A stretch of 64,000 bases of DNA from Macrosoma leucophasiata (Eukaryota; Arthropoda; Insecta; Lepidoptera; Hedylidae), in NCBI GenBank assembly GCA_036365455.1, contig JAWQUS010000010.1:15570501-15634500 (forward strand). The letters run 5' to 3'. How positions within the stretch are numbered: the stretch's first letter is position 1; the number at the start of each line of letters is the position of its first letter. Of this stretch, positions 55,208-64,000 are shown in pieces. Under the pieces are notes generated by a model. It searched no databases, was not told where the DNA came from, and was given only the letters and a program-made list of their open reading frames with translations. The position numbers were made by a program, and so were the translations under genes.

Positions 55208-58157
55208 CTACTGAATTCTTGCCAAGATATCTTCTACATCATCGTAGTTAAGTGTGCCAAGCCATTTAGACAAAGAAACCTTGCACAATTTTTTTTGCAT
55301 GGGATAAACATTTAGTATATGATTAATTATATTATAAGCACGCGGGGCTTGTGCTATAAATTGCCGACAAGCAAGGGCTGTTCGACTAAAGTGTGAAGGA
55401 GCAACAATTTGACATCTACGTTTCTCAAGTTTGTCTTGAACATAAGGTAATGATTTGTGATACGTTAATATCAAGTTTAACAGGTAAAGTTTCCTTACGG
55501 AGACCAATTCAGATATGTTGTAGAGGTCTGCAGTTGGAAACCTATATGGCTTGAAGTACATGACTTTGATCAAGGATCTCTGAGCTCTTTCTAAATCTAA
55601 GAAACATGATTTAGTAGCACCACCCCACACCGAAATACAGTATATTGAAACAGATTGTGCAAGTGCGATATATATTTTATTTAGTAATTCCCTATTCATT
55701 ACGTTCCTCAGTGACTTAAAAACCCAAATGAGCTTCCTCAACCTACTGATGGTAAGTTCGAGGTGTGGATGCCAGCTTAATCTCTGATCTACTAATATTC
55801 CGAGGTATCTAACACAAGTGACTTTCTGTACAGTTGGGCATTGACATGTGCCTAGAGAGGGGATTGAGCATGAGTGAATTTTTAGCTGAGGTTGGCTGTG
55901 AATTTATGTAAGCTCCAAAACATATGTAATTAGTTTTTTTGATGTTAAGGGTCAGCAGGTTTCCTTTTAGCCAGTAACTAACCCTAGCCAGTCCTATTTC
56001 CGCTGCCATCTTCACCTTCTCCCACGATTTCCCTGCAAAAACTATAGCCGTGTCATCCGCGTAAGACAGTATCCTCCCTCCAACGCCACAGAGGTTACAA
56101 AGGTCATTTATATATACCAGAAAAAGCGTCGGACCGAGAACACTGCCCTGTGGAACACCAAAAGTTATGCTTTCTTCATTGCTATAGTTCTTTTCATTTT
56201 TTACTGCTTGTTTCCTGTTTTGAAGATAGCTAGTAAGCAAAGAAAGGGCGCAGCTACGGAAACCAATGCTTTCCAGCCTGCGTACAAGAATGGGGACTGA
56301 TACGGTATCTAAGGCCTTCTTTAGGTCTAAAAAGACCGTTAGGCACTTGTTACCTTTATCTAGTTCTTTGGTTATGACGGATGTGAAAGCGGTCAAGGGA
56401 GTGTCAACGCAGGATGCTTTCAGCATCCTGCGTTGACACTCCCTTTCTGAAACCGTATTGGGATGACGACAGGATGTTGTATTTATTCAAATAATTAACT
56501 ATTCTGAGATTGAGTAGTTTCTCAATGATCTTAGAAATAGAGGTCAACACAGAGATAGGTCGATAGTTGTTTACATCATTGTTATCACCACTCTTATACA
56601 CAGGGGTAACAATGGAGCGTTTAAGAACAAGTTTAGTAAGATCACTGATTAAAGGGATCAGTATCTCTCTAGCTTGCTTAAGAAATAGTGTAGGTATCCC
56701 ATCCCAACCCGGTGCACTTGCAGAATCTAAGGACAGCAGTGTAATACCTACTTCCTCAGGAGAGGTGTCTAATAAAACAAAAGAGGATGCATGGTTATAA
56801 TTATGAGGATTGCAATTTTCAGAAGAAATAAAGCTTTTTGTAATATTGTGAGCCAATGTGTGACCAACACTAAGGAAAAAATTATTGACGTGATTAACAG
56901 AAGTTTGAGGACAAAATTTTATACTAAGTAAATTAGTATTTGGGCATTTAGGAGGTTTATAATTGGTCATTTCGTTAATGTTGGACCAGAGAGTTCTAGG
57001 TTCTTTTATTGAAGCTGAAATTTTATTTTTATGGTACTTTCTTTTTAGTTTTTTTACAAGGTTACAGCAGTAATTACGAAAGCGTTTATAAGTTATAATC
57101 AAGATTTGGTTTTGAGGGCAGGTTTTCAGTTTTAGGTACATTTTATTTCGTAATCTTATGCACCGTATAGCTCCTAAAGTAATCCAGGGTTTTATGACTC
57201 TTGTATTGTTTGATACTGCTGTAAGTCTGGAATTAGACTGAAAGACTGTCTTGATCATTTGTATTTATGCAAAAGCGTAGGTATCGGGGTCTTTAAATAG
57301 CCTAAAATAAGAGGTATCAATAGTAGATAAACATTTATAAGCGTTTTCATAGTTAATTTTAGTTATATATTTTCGATTAATCGCTTGTTGATACTTGTGA
57401 GCAATAAGTAAAATGACTAAATTATGGTCTGTTACAGTTGTGTTTAGAACCGCGACAATCGCAGAATTACATTTTTTATCCAGTCTAACAATAGCATGGT
57501 CCAGGCAACCGTCTTCTCTCGTAGGTAGAAAATGGGCAGATAAGAATCCATGCAGTGATAACATGTTTAGGTAGTTCTAATCTATTTGATCTTTCGTGGG
57601 ATTTTTCATTGCAAGAGACAATTAGATCTATATTGATGTCCCCCATCACAATAATGTTTTTACAACTGTCAATATTTTCAATGTGAGAGTTGAGTGAGGT
57701 TATAAAATTACTCGCATTTAAGAATGATCGGGAACGATATATACCTAAAATTATATAATTTGAGATTTGCAGTTCAATGCCACTAGCATCAATAAAGTTA
57801 AGTTCTGAACATTTTGAGGAGAGATGTTTTTTTGAGTATATAATTACACCGTCACTCTGATTAATGTGGTTTTTTGTTTGGAATGAGGTGTAGTTAGCTA
57901 TATGTGGTATGTTTTTATTGGAATTTAAACAACATTCGGTTAAGATTAAAATATCAATATCATATTCCAGCTGTGACAAAGTGAGTTGCAAATCATTTAG
58001 ATTTTTATATATACTTCTTATATTTTGAGTTAAAATGGTTAAGTTAAAAATATAATTCTTAATTTTAGTTTGCAATTCCTGTATATCACATTTAAAAGAT
58101 TCTGAGGGTTTAATTTGATCTATTTCAGATAATGAGTCAAAACTATTTATTAAAGAT
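55208..58157 (-). pseudogene. LINE ORF2: endonuclease-reverse transcriptase, broken
   Basis: The frame is open from about 58157 without an ATG (LINSFDSLSEIDQIK...) into an APE endonuclease: TQNIRSIYKNLNDL, ILTEC, GDINIDL. A frameshift near 57575 leads to FLPTREDGCLDHAIVRL and a DHN motif. An in-frame TAA stands at 57267-57265. The RT follows with SAPGWDGIP, NNYRPISVLTSISK and SSQYGFRKG. A 25-nt insertion at 56397-56421 shifts the frame before motif A (FLDLKKALDTV, where the usual KAFD phenylalanine is leucine). GVPQGSVLGP and catalytic YADD follow. Another frameshift near 55900 precedes YLGILVDQRLSWHPHLE and the C-terminal thumb and tail, ending at TAG 55210-55208. The enzyme is clearly dead. 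Confidence 0.88.
56395..56445. repeat. Perfect 51-bp palindrome breaking LINE ORF2
   Basis: Arms of 24 bp (56395-56418 and 56422-56445) around ttc. On the coding strand the frame reads GVSTQDA up to the centre, then the mirror copy introduces a shift and a stop. Taking out 25 nt would make the protein contiguous (QDA then LTAFTS), so one arm is the insertion. Confidence 0.93.
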
Positions 58158-58562
58158 TAGTTTAGAACACTCTAGGTAACAATTAGGGTAGTTAAGTTGA
58201 ATAGAACGTTGGCCAGGACGTAGTAGGCATGTGTATTTGAATTGAATGTAAAGATGTTTGATTGTGACGTGTGAGTAAAATAGTGTGTATATATTTTTGT
58301 ACTGTAAGTGTAGTGTAGTGTAGATAATATGTGTAAAATCAATATTGGCTTGGGAGTACAGGTGTGCATATTTTAAATATTTAACTTTATTTAGTGGATT
58401 GTAGTGCAATATAGTGTAAAGAATATTAGTGTAGATGTGACACAGAGTATAGTAGGTGAAGCTAAATGTAGATAAAAGTTTCTTATATGATTTAGATATA
58501 AAATAAAAATTAAACAGAGTACAGAAATATAGCAGCACAAGCACATTAATGTACGTAATCAG
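58158..58562 (-). other. Inter-ORF region of the LINE
   Basis: AT-rich gap between ORF1 and ORF2. A 133-codon frame (58544-58143, first codon GTG) rich in Tyr, Leu and Thr lies here. Its composition looks like AT-rich drift, and I recognise no domain. Confidence 0.5.
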
Positions 58563-59535
58563 TCACATATTTTCCATAAGTTGTTTCACTTGGGCTTCGT
58601 TTTCAATATGTATTATTTTGGACGTGTCATCTTTACGGACTAGAACTTTTCCCATCGAAGTCCAGCAATACTTGACCCTTTGGGTTCTTTTAAGGTCTCT
58701 AGCCAAGAAAAATAGACGCGCCCCCTTAGAGGTAAATTGTTCTGCTACAAAGACTGGCGTATCCTCATTAACCGTGAATCCCAAATGTTTGGCCTGTAGT
58801 CGTGACTTATTTTTAATATTAAATTCCTTCACTTTTTTTAGAAAGTCAGTTCTCATAATGCAGGATCTCAGCTCCACAACAATTGTTGGTTTCTTTTCCT
58901 CGTCACGTGTAGGTTTTAAACGAAAAATATCATTTATATCGCTATCCGTCATTCCTAATTGTACAGTTTTTGAGAGTTTCAGAACCATTTGAAGCAGGTC
59001 ATCTCTAGTTTCTTGAGATTTTTGTTTGGGCACATCCTTGATTTCAAGACACGTCTTGCGAGAGTGTCTTTGTAGATCTTCCACCTTATTCTCCAAAATA
59101 CAGTTGTTGAGAAATTTTGGTACGGTACTCCTCATTTTGTGCGGTTAATAGTGTAACTGCTGAATCAATATTTGTATTTGATGTCGTTAGGTAGTGCAGT
59201 TTACTCGTTATGTACGATAGCTCCCTATTTTGGGCACTGAGGAGAGAGCTAACCAAGTCTTTTATCTCGTCCTTAAATACCGTAAACTGAGATGGTGTCG
59301 AGACTTCTTCTCTCGGCCGCTTGTAACGTTGAGAGACGTACTCATTTGTCGCAGATAATTCAACTCCTAGATTCGTCGATCTATTCATTTGTGGGTCAGA
59401 TGAATGGTGAGTAATCGGAGTTTTATTTAGATCAAATGACGGCGAAAATTGAGGAGGCGTTCTTTGTGACTTGTTGTAAAGAATGCCGGTCACCGGTATT
59501 AATAGCTCGTGTAGGGTACCCGTTGACGCGTAGTG
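58563..59535 (-). pseudogene. LINE ORF1 with FP25K-like C-terminal domain, one frameshift
   Basis: The upstream frame is open from about 59535 through 59493 and reads a charged, low-complexity N-terminus followed by a likely coiled coil (DEIKDLVSSLLSAQNRELSY, then NTNIDSAVTLLTAQNEEYR). A shift near 59090-59100 moves to the frame that starts NKVEDLQRHSRKTCLEI and runs to a stop at 58565-58563. This second part (IKDVPKQKSQET, DINDIFRLKP, RDFLKK-like, SKGARLFFLARDLKR) resembles the FP25K-related domain that ORF1 proteins of many moth LINEs share with a baculovirus protein family. In LINEs ORF1 coats element RNA. There is no zinc knuckle. The ATG at 59135 sits in the second frame after the coiled coil. 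Confidence 0.72.
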
Positions 59536-59626
59536 TGTCGACCGTAGGACCTCGTAGCGGTTATGCGTAGCGTAGCCTTGCCGCGTAGCGTGACGCGCTG
59601 TCCGTAACAGATATTTGCAAATTTCG

Positions 59627-59720
59627 ACGTGCGCTTTATAATGGCTCAGTGGTTAACGACGCCGTCAATCAAGCGAAGCACTCAGGATCAAATCCCAATA
59701 ACACACGGCACTGAATTTAT
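59627..59720 (+). repeat. tRNA-like promoter piece
   Basis: ataatggctcagtggttaac is an A-box-like sequence and ggatcaaatccc a B-box-like one, 50 bases apart. This is a possible SINE head reading into 'cacacggcactgaatttatt'. It is not related in sequence to SINE families A or B. Confidence 0.45.
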
Positions 59721-59826
59721 TAAATTTGAAGTTATTTTTAATTTAAAATATTATATTAAGACAAAATTGAGCGTACACTCCGAGCACCTCTGCGCGAGGC
59801 CGCGGTCCGGGGGAAGAGGAATCACA

Positions 59827-59945
59827 TCTGTACCAAATTTCATTAAAATTGATTCATTCGTTTGGACGTGAAAAGGTAACAGACAGATAGACAAACAGAC
59901 AGTTACAGTTAGTTACTTTCGCATTTATAATATTAAGTAGGATAA
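59827..59945 (+). repeat. Right half of repeat R
   Basis: 'ctgtaccaaatttcattaaa', 'ttcgtttggacgtgaaaagg' and (agac)n-like text resume repeat R after the LINE. Confidence 0.8.
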
Positions 59946-60900
59946 TTATAAGATAACTCCTTCTCTGTCTGTACCTATAAACTATATCTGTGCCAAGTTT
60001 CACATTCCTCCGTCCGTGCAATTGTCATAACCATAGATACCAAGCTTTTGGTTCATAATTATTTGAATTATTGTGATGACTGATGACTCACGTTTAAAAA
60101 CTATTCAGGACAAAAGATTCTGTTACTGGTAAACAAACATTAAAATTCCACTCTCTATACGCATCTATCAGCGTGCCTGTGAACAGTTTATCAATAATCA
60201 CTGTTGACAAAACAGACCACCGCTGATTTTTTTAAAATTATCTGTTATAATAATGTTCCTAGCTTAATTCCCGAAGACCGAAACAATCAGTAAAACAGAA
60301 AAGATAAAAGCATTGTCGCCTTGGAACGTTCACGTTTTTGCGAAGGGTCCCTCGTAAAACTTTATTAGGCGCATTAAGGTCGTGGTTGAATCCTGTTTAT
60401 GTAATCGCCTCCGGGGACCTTTAGCAGGAAAAATATTAAGTGAAAAAAGAACACACAATGTCACCCTAAGTAAGATTATATTTATTAGGTGTATGCGGTG
60501 GCATCCAGTTGATCCATCGAAGTGACGATTACGCTTTGACACCTTTGTACTTACATTCTCCTTTATGCTACAAACACGTTTCTCCAAATCTACCAGCAAA
60601 TTATATATTTATAATAGTATTATTATTTTTATCTTTGAAATGCTTTATTTTCTAAGTAAATGTTGCTAGAGTTTGACACAAAATATAGATGTTTGGAAAT
60701 CTAAATGTTTTTTTAACATTTTTGTTTTATACACTTATTGATACATCTTTATAACAAACAATGTATCAATGTACGTGTTTTAATGTAATTGACTTGTTCG
60801 ATTACAGCAACATTCATTTAAATGTGATATAACTTTGGCGACTTGTTGAACGACTCCTGCGGACTCGTTGTTTATAAGTACCTATGAGTATCATTTTCGT
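59946..60900. other. No gene seen
   Basis: The minus frame at 60330-60599 has no domain. A CpG-bearing stretch at 60380-60420 is noted. Confidence 0.35.
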
Positions 60901-60905
60901 TCCAT

Positions 60906-60937
60906 TCCGTGGGTCGCGATCGATCGCGACCCACGGA
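60906..60937. repeat. Perfect 32-bp palindrome
   Basis: tccgtgggtcgcgatc is followed with no spacer by its exact reverse complement. GC-rich within AT-rich flanks. Confidence 0.95.
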
Positions 60938-60939
60938 TT

Positions 60940-61450
60940 TGCTCCTTTACACAGAAAGTTTAGTTTAGTTTAGTTCGTATATGTGGTGATTAGAAAAGTC
61001 ATAGAACAAAAGTTATTTATCATGACGTGCAGACGTGGCCCATAGAATGATACCAGTAGGAATACCCACTGTCGAAGGCCATAAATATGCCAATAAATAC
61101 CATGCCTAAACAAAGTTCACGGAAAATTAATTAAGTATAGGTCAAATATAATTCTGCTTCTATACCTGGTCTCTTTTATCAGATGATTATAATCATCTGG
61201 TCAAAAGAATGTAATATTCCTAACTACTTGTAACACTTGTACTTTGCCATCTTGTGTATAATTTACTTAATATTGCTCGACGAATCCTTACTCGAATAAT
61301 CAGAACTTCGTCGCCCCAATGCGACAAGATGCTAATTTCGTGCAAACTGTGTGATTAGACGCTGCACAAGCTAAGTCAATAAGTCATAGCATAAATTGCG
61401 TATTTTGACGGACTGACTGTGAGTTTTAACTAAATCGGTGCCTTGAGCTT
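60940..61450. other. No gene; one 20-bp palindrome
   Basis: cagatgattataatcatctg at 61180-61199 is a perfect palindrome. Nothing else is recognised. Confidence 0.45.
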
Positions 61451-61456
61451 GTGAAA

Positions 61457-61636
61457 CTTATTTATTTATTTATTGCTAATCCAACAGCGATACATAATAC
61501 ATAACTAATTTAAGTACAGAACAAAAAATCTAACAATATGGCCAATCAAGGATTACACTTAAAGTACATACAATGATAAATACAGTGTTAAATTTTAATT
61601 TTAGATTAATTTACAGCTCTGAGTGTGTGTCTGTGA

Positions 61637-61668
<32 letters not shown>

Positions 61669-61680
61669 AGGTTATGCTTG
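61457..61680 (-). repeat. Probable LINE 3' end with (GT)n
   Basis: tttatttatttattgctaat at the left and a gtgtgtgtgtgtgcgcgcgcg tract at the right copy the layout of 54843-55200, and 'acataactaatttaagtac' recalls that 3' UTR. It is probably a truncated relative of the two-ORF LINE. Confidence 0.45.
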
Positions 61681-61689
61681 TTTTAAATA

Positions 61690-62540
61690 ATTACGGTGTT
61701 ATTTCATTATTTCCTTTTTGAGAGAAGTCTTAGACAGATGGAATATATAAAATAGTATTAGAACCAAACTGTTGTTTTTATATTTGTATATGTAAAGTGG
61801 AAGGGTTAATCTTGTATTTAACGCTTCATCATTAGTATTATCATTTCAACCAAAAGACGTCCATTGCTTGACAAAAGCGCACAGTAATAGAAAAGAAAAT
61901 AGAAACAGTAATAAGACTTCGCTAGTCTCATGAGGCCATCAAATTGTTAATAAATTTTCCCTATTGCTCCAAACTTGAATATGGTCCATAAAACAACTTT
62001 AGGATCTGTTGGATAAATTATTTCACACATTAAACCAACTAACCAACAAGTTTCGAGAATAATGCACGAAATGACTGAGCAATAACTGTTTTCATAGCAT
62101 TTACCCATCATTTACCCGATACCTGTGCCTTTGCTTGCAAATAATTCACAATTCCGTAGCATAAATCCCTCTTTGGGAATTCAACTATCAGAAGGATAGT
62201 TGGATTCCCAAACAACATCAACATTTGAAGCTTTCGCTGTACTCGATATTGGGATTTCCAAATATATTTCATTTGCATGCTTCATAAAGCGCCCGTAGCC
62301 TCCAGGACTATGTTGTTTAAGGTTTATTAAGGTTAAGTTAGGTAACAGTATCGGGCATTATCAATGAGACAGGCATTATCAGCAGAGGAATTTTGAATCG
62401 TTCATCTAGCGATATAGCAACACATTGTATAGGTACTTCAAAACTGTTGTGTGTTTCCTTTTTGTTTCTGTCTGGTATACCTATAATAAAGTATATTGCT
62501 GTTTTTATTGTATACATGTCAAATTTAGTTCTTTGTGAGA
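61690..62540. other. No gene; one hairpin
   Basis: The hairpin 62172-62212 is listed separately. Other sequence is AT-rich and unassigned. Confidence 0.35.
62172..62212. repeat. 18-bp-arm hairpin
   Basis: tttgggaattcaactatc pairs with gatagttggattcccaaa (one mismatch) across a 5-nt loop, agaag. Confidence 0.85.
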
Positions 62541-62542
62541 TA

Positions 62543-62645
62543 GTGGTAGGTAAAGTTCCAGTGACGCAGCTCCAGAACGTAGATACTGCCGTAATACATA
62601 AAAGATCCGTTAAACGGTACTGTTCAGCGCTACTATTCTACTGAC
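62543..62645 (+). repeat. Family M head, diverged
   Basis: 'gtaaagttccagtgacgcag', 'acgtagatactgccgtaata' and 'ggtactgttcagcgctacta' follow the family head. Confidence 0.55.
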
Positions 62646-62649
62646 ATAC

Positions 62650-63320
62650 TTTTTACATTAGTTTATTACATTTAGTTTTATCTTAGTGATATTCTTGACT
62701 TTACATATATTTTTTATCTTGTTTGACATGTATATCAATTGTTGTTCACTCTATTTTATATTGTTTGTTTTTTGACGTGTCATAAGAGGTGCCTGTCACC
62801 CTAAATGAATAAATGAGTTTCTGATTCTGATTCTACGGTTTTCTGAGTAAATTGTTAAAAAAAGTTTTTTTTTAACTAAGCTGAAAAAGTGGCCAAGTGC
62901 TAGTCGGACTCTCCTTTCATGGGCGGTAATATTATATAATGCATTAAAAATATATGCATCACAAAGTCATATTTGCCGGTATTGAAAATAGATTTTACAA
63001 TCCCAAACAATGACAACTCGTAAGGTATATCTCGTTATCTCGTCTACTTTGGAAATATTGACCTCATTGTTTGAAAGTGTCTATGGTTGACTTTGAATAA
63101 AAAATAGTTGTAGGAACCTCAATATCATTTTTGAAAACCTATCCTGTAAGCTTCTACACGTATAGGTTTTGAAACAAAATAAAAACAAGTTGTTATTTTT
63201 TGTTTCAGTTTCAAGTATGGAGATCCGATAAAAATTACACTATTGTCTACAATTCTGAAAGCCAAATGTATGCTACTTTACCCTACTTACAAACATTGTA
63301 ATAAGAAATAATACGTAGTT
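62650..63320. other. No gene; repeat scrap
   Basis: 'agtggccaagtgctagtcgg' near 62889 belongs to the dispersed repeat seen at 3158 and 27915. No coding frame is supported. Confidence 0.4.
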
Positions 63321-63360
63321 GTATCGTATTAAGTATAAGGCGACACTGACAAGTGACCTG

Positions 63361-63374
63361 TCACTAGATGGCGC
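63361..63374 (+). promoter_or_regulatory. CTCF-like motif
   Basis: tcactagatggcgc matches the CTCF core CCASYAGRKGGCRS at 13 of 14 positions, by eye. A palindrome, agctcgcgagct, follows at once (63375-63386). It lies in a small GC-richer island. The same word can also occur in repeats, so this is only a candidate. Confidence 0.35.
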
Positions 63375-63714
63375 AGCTCGCGAGCTACGCCACGACTTAC
63401 ACGGATTTGAGCGAGTAACTGTCTCCGTCGTCATCCCACTTGACTGATTGTCTTGTTCCGCCCACATCTTTTTCGTCTCATAATTAACTAGAAAACCAAT
63501 TTGTTTATTTATGAGCCCAAGATTTACCTTCATAAATAATAACGACCTTAATGCATGGAATAGTTTCAGTTAGAGTATGTTTAATAATGCCTGCTACGTA
63601 ATTACTGAACACATCGAAATCTGTCACTTCCACGTCGAATCACTCTCGCTGTTAAGACAGAAAGTTATGTAATTACTTCAGAGTAGAGAGTTGTGACGTA
63701 ACCTGCAACTAATT

Positions 63715-63850
63715 GAAGAATTGAAGAAATTGAAGGGAAATAGTAAAAAATACAATTGCATTATCCCATACAAATAGTCCGTATATATCAAACCTTTGAC
63801 ACATTATTTCATTCTGAGGCAATACGAAGTTTTCCGGGTCAGCTAGTTTA
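63715..63850 (+). repeat. Dispersed repeat shared with 35355
   Basis: 'aattgaagggaaatagtaaa', 'cctttgacacattatttcat' and 'tctgaggcaatacg' match 35355-35453. It ends with 'ttttccgggtcagctagt'. Confidence 0.75.
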
Positions 63851-64000
63851 GTTATATTAATATGATTTGTATTTTTCATTTGCACTTCAATAGCATAAAA
63901 TAGAGAAATACGTTTTTTTGAAGTTACATTTCTTTTGGAACGATTGGAAATAATGATAAGAGTGAATTTTTATGGAGTGCGCGCGCGTCGTAAGAATTGC

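Larger units (their letters stand above)
54843..59826 (-). mobile_element. Two-ORF LINE inserted in repeat R, inactive
   Basis: Read on the minus strand: a CpG-bearing 5' part near 59495-59625, ORF1 with an FP-like domain, an inter-ORF gap, ORF2 with endonuclease and reverse transcriptase, then a 3' UTR with a (gt)n tract and a tttattta tail at 54843-54870. The flanks are the two halves of repeat R, so the insertion is nested. The first 200 bases on the right (59627-59826) include a tRNA-like piece that may be a separate insertion. ORF2 has at least four lesions. Placement in the jockey/CR1 group is tentative. Confidence 0.85.

Noticed and set aside
55105..55315. Open frame through the (GT)n tract, giving a Cys-Val repeat protein
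   Set aside because: It is produced by translating a microsatellite; it lies in a LINE 3' UTR on the other strand.
58143..58544. Extra protein between LINE ORF1 and ORF2
   Set aside because: Its first codon is GTG, composition follows the AT-rich base content and no domain is seen.
1..64000. A bacterial-style operon, defence island or prophage
   Set aside because: No ribosome-binding sites, compact gene order or prokaryotic genes; the features are those of an insect nuclear genome.

Overview
This window reads as AT-rich, repeat-dense moth or butterfly (lepidopteran) nuclear DNA. The basis is the set of repeat families recognised by eye: a LINE polymerase of a type very common in Lepidoptera, a LINE whose ORF1 ends in an FP25K-like domain, CTAG-ended Helitron-like shorts, tRNA-derived SINEs and the 'ACTAGCTGTGCCCGCG' repeats. 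No complete host protein-coding gene is visible. The best host-gene hint is one possible first coding exon on the minus strand (5397-5535) that would encode a signal-peptide-like start and ends at a good splice donor. The window is therefore probably intronic or intergenic.

Layout. 1-12.6 kb: old repeats, three related blocks at 1.7-3.1 kb, a tRNA-like element, a 27-bp-arm hairpin, a 5'-truncated LINE copy and the possible host exon. 12.7-16.5 kb: a nearly intact single-ORF LINE (endonuclease plus reverse transcriptase, one homopolymer frameshift), nested in another repeat. 19.1-20.4 kb: a 5'-truncated Penelope-like element with RT catalytic YVDD, a GIY-YIG domain, inverted terminal copies and a 15-bp target duplication. 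21-31 kb: SINEs, an unassigned short repeat (called family M here), fold-back elements, a MITE and the C-terminal part of a restriction-like-endonuclease LINE (28.3-29.0 kb). 34.1-35.1 kb: a Helitron-like end with an exact inverted copy of its own terminus, a SINE and a 270-bp tandem duplication. 35.8-37.1 kb: a dead mariner. 39.6-41.0 kb: a 1,383-bp TA-flanked pogo/Tigger-like derivative whose G-rich terminal repeats both carry a G-quadruplex motif and which keeps a 5' exon, intron signals and a 48-codon DNA-binding exon. 42.4-43.0 kb: a long-TIR element. 45.5-47.3 kb: repeat-poor GC-richer blocks that may be conserved regulatory DNA. 51.6-52.0 kb: a SINE whose head resembles 5S rRNA. 52.7-53.6 kb: a duplicated inverted pair of family M. 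54.8-59.8 kb: a decayed two-ORF LINE, one of whose breaks is a 25-nt insertion forming a perfect 51-bp palindrome. The rest is simple sequence, palindromes and a CTCF-like motif.

The open frames belong almost entirely to mobile elements, each doing its own replication job (RNA-primed copying for LINEs and the Penelope-like element, cut-and-paste for mariner and pogo). They do not form a shared pathway. The most interesting material is structural: terminal G-quadruplex motifs, snap-back insertions, nested elements and a possible 5S-derived SINE. Species, chromosome and copy numbers cannot be read from one window.
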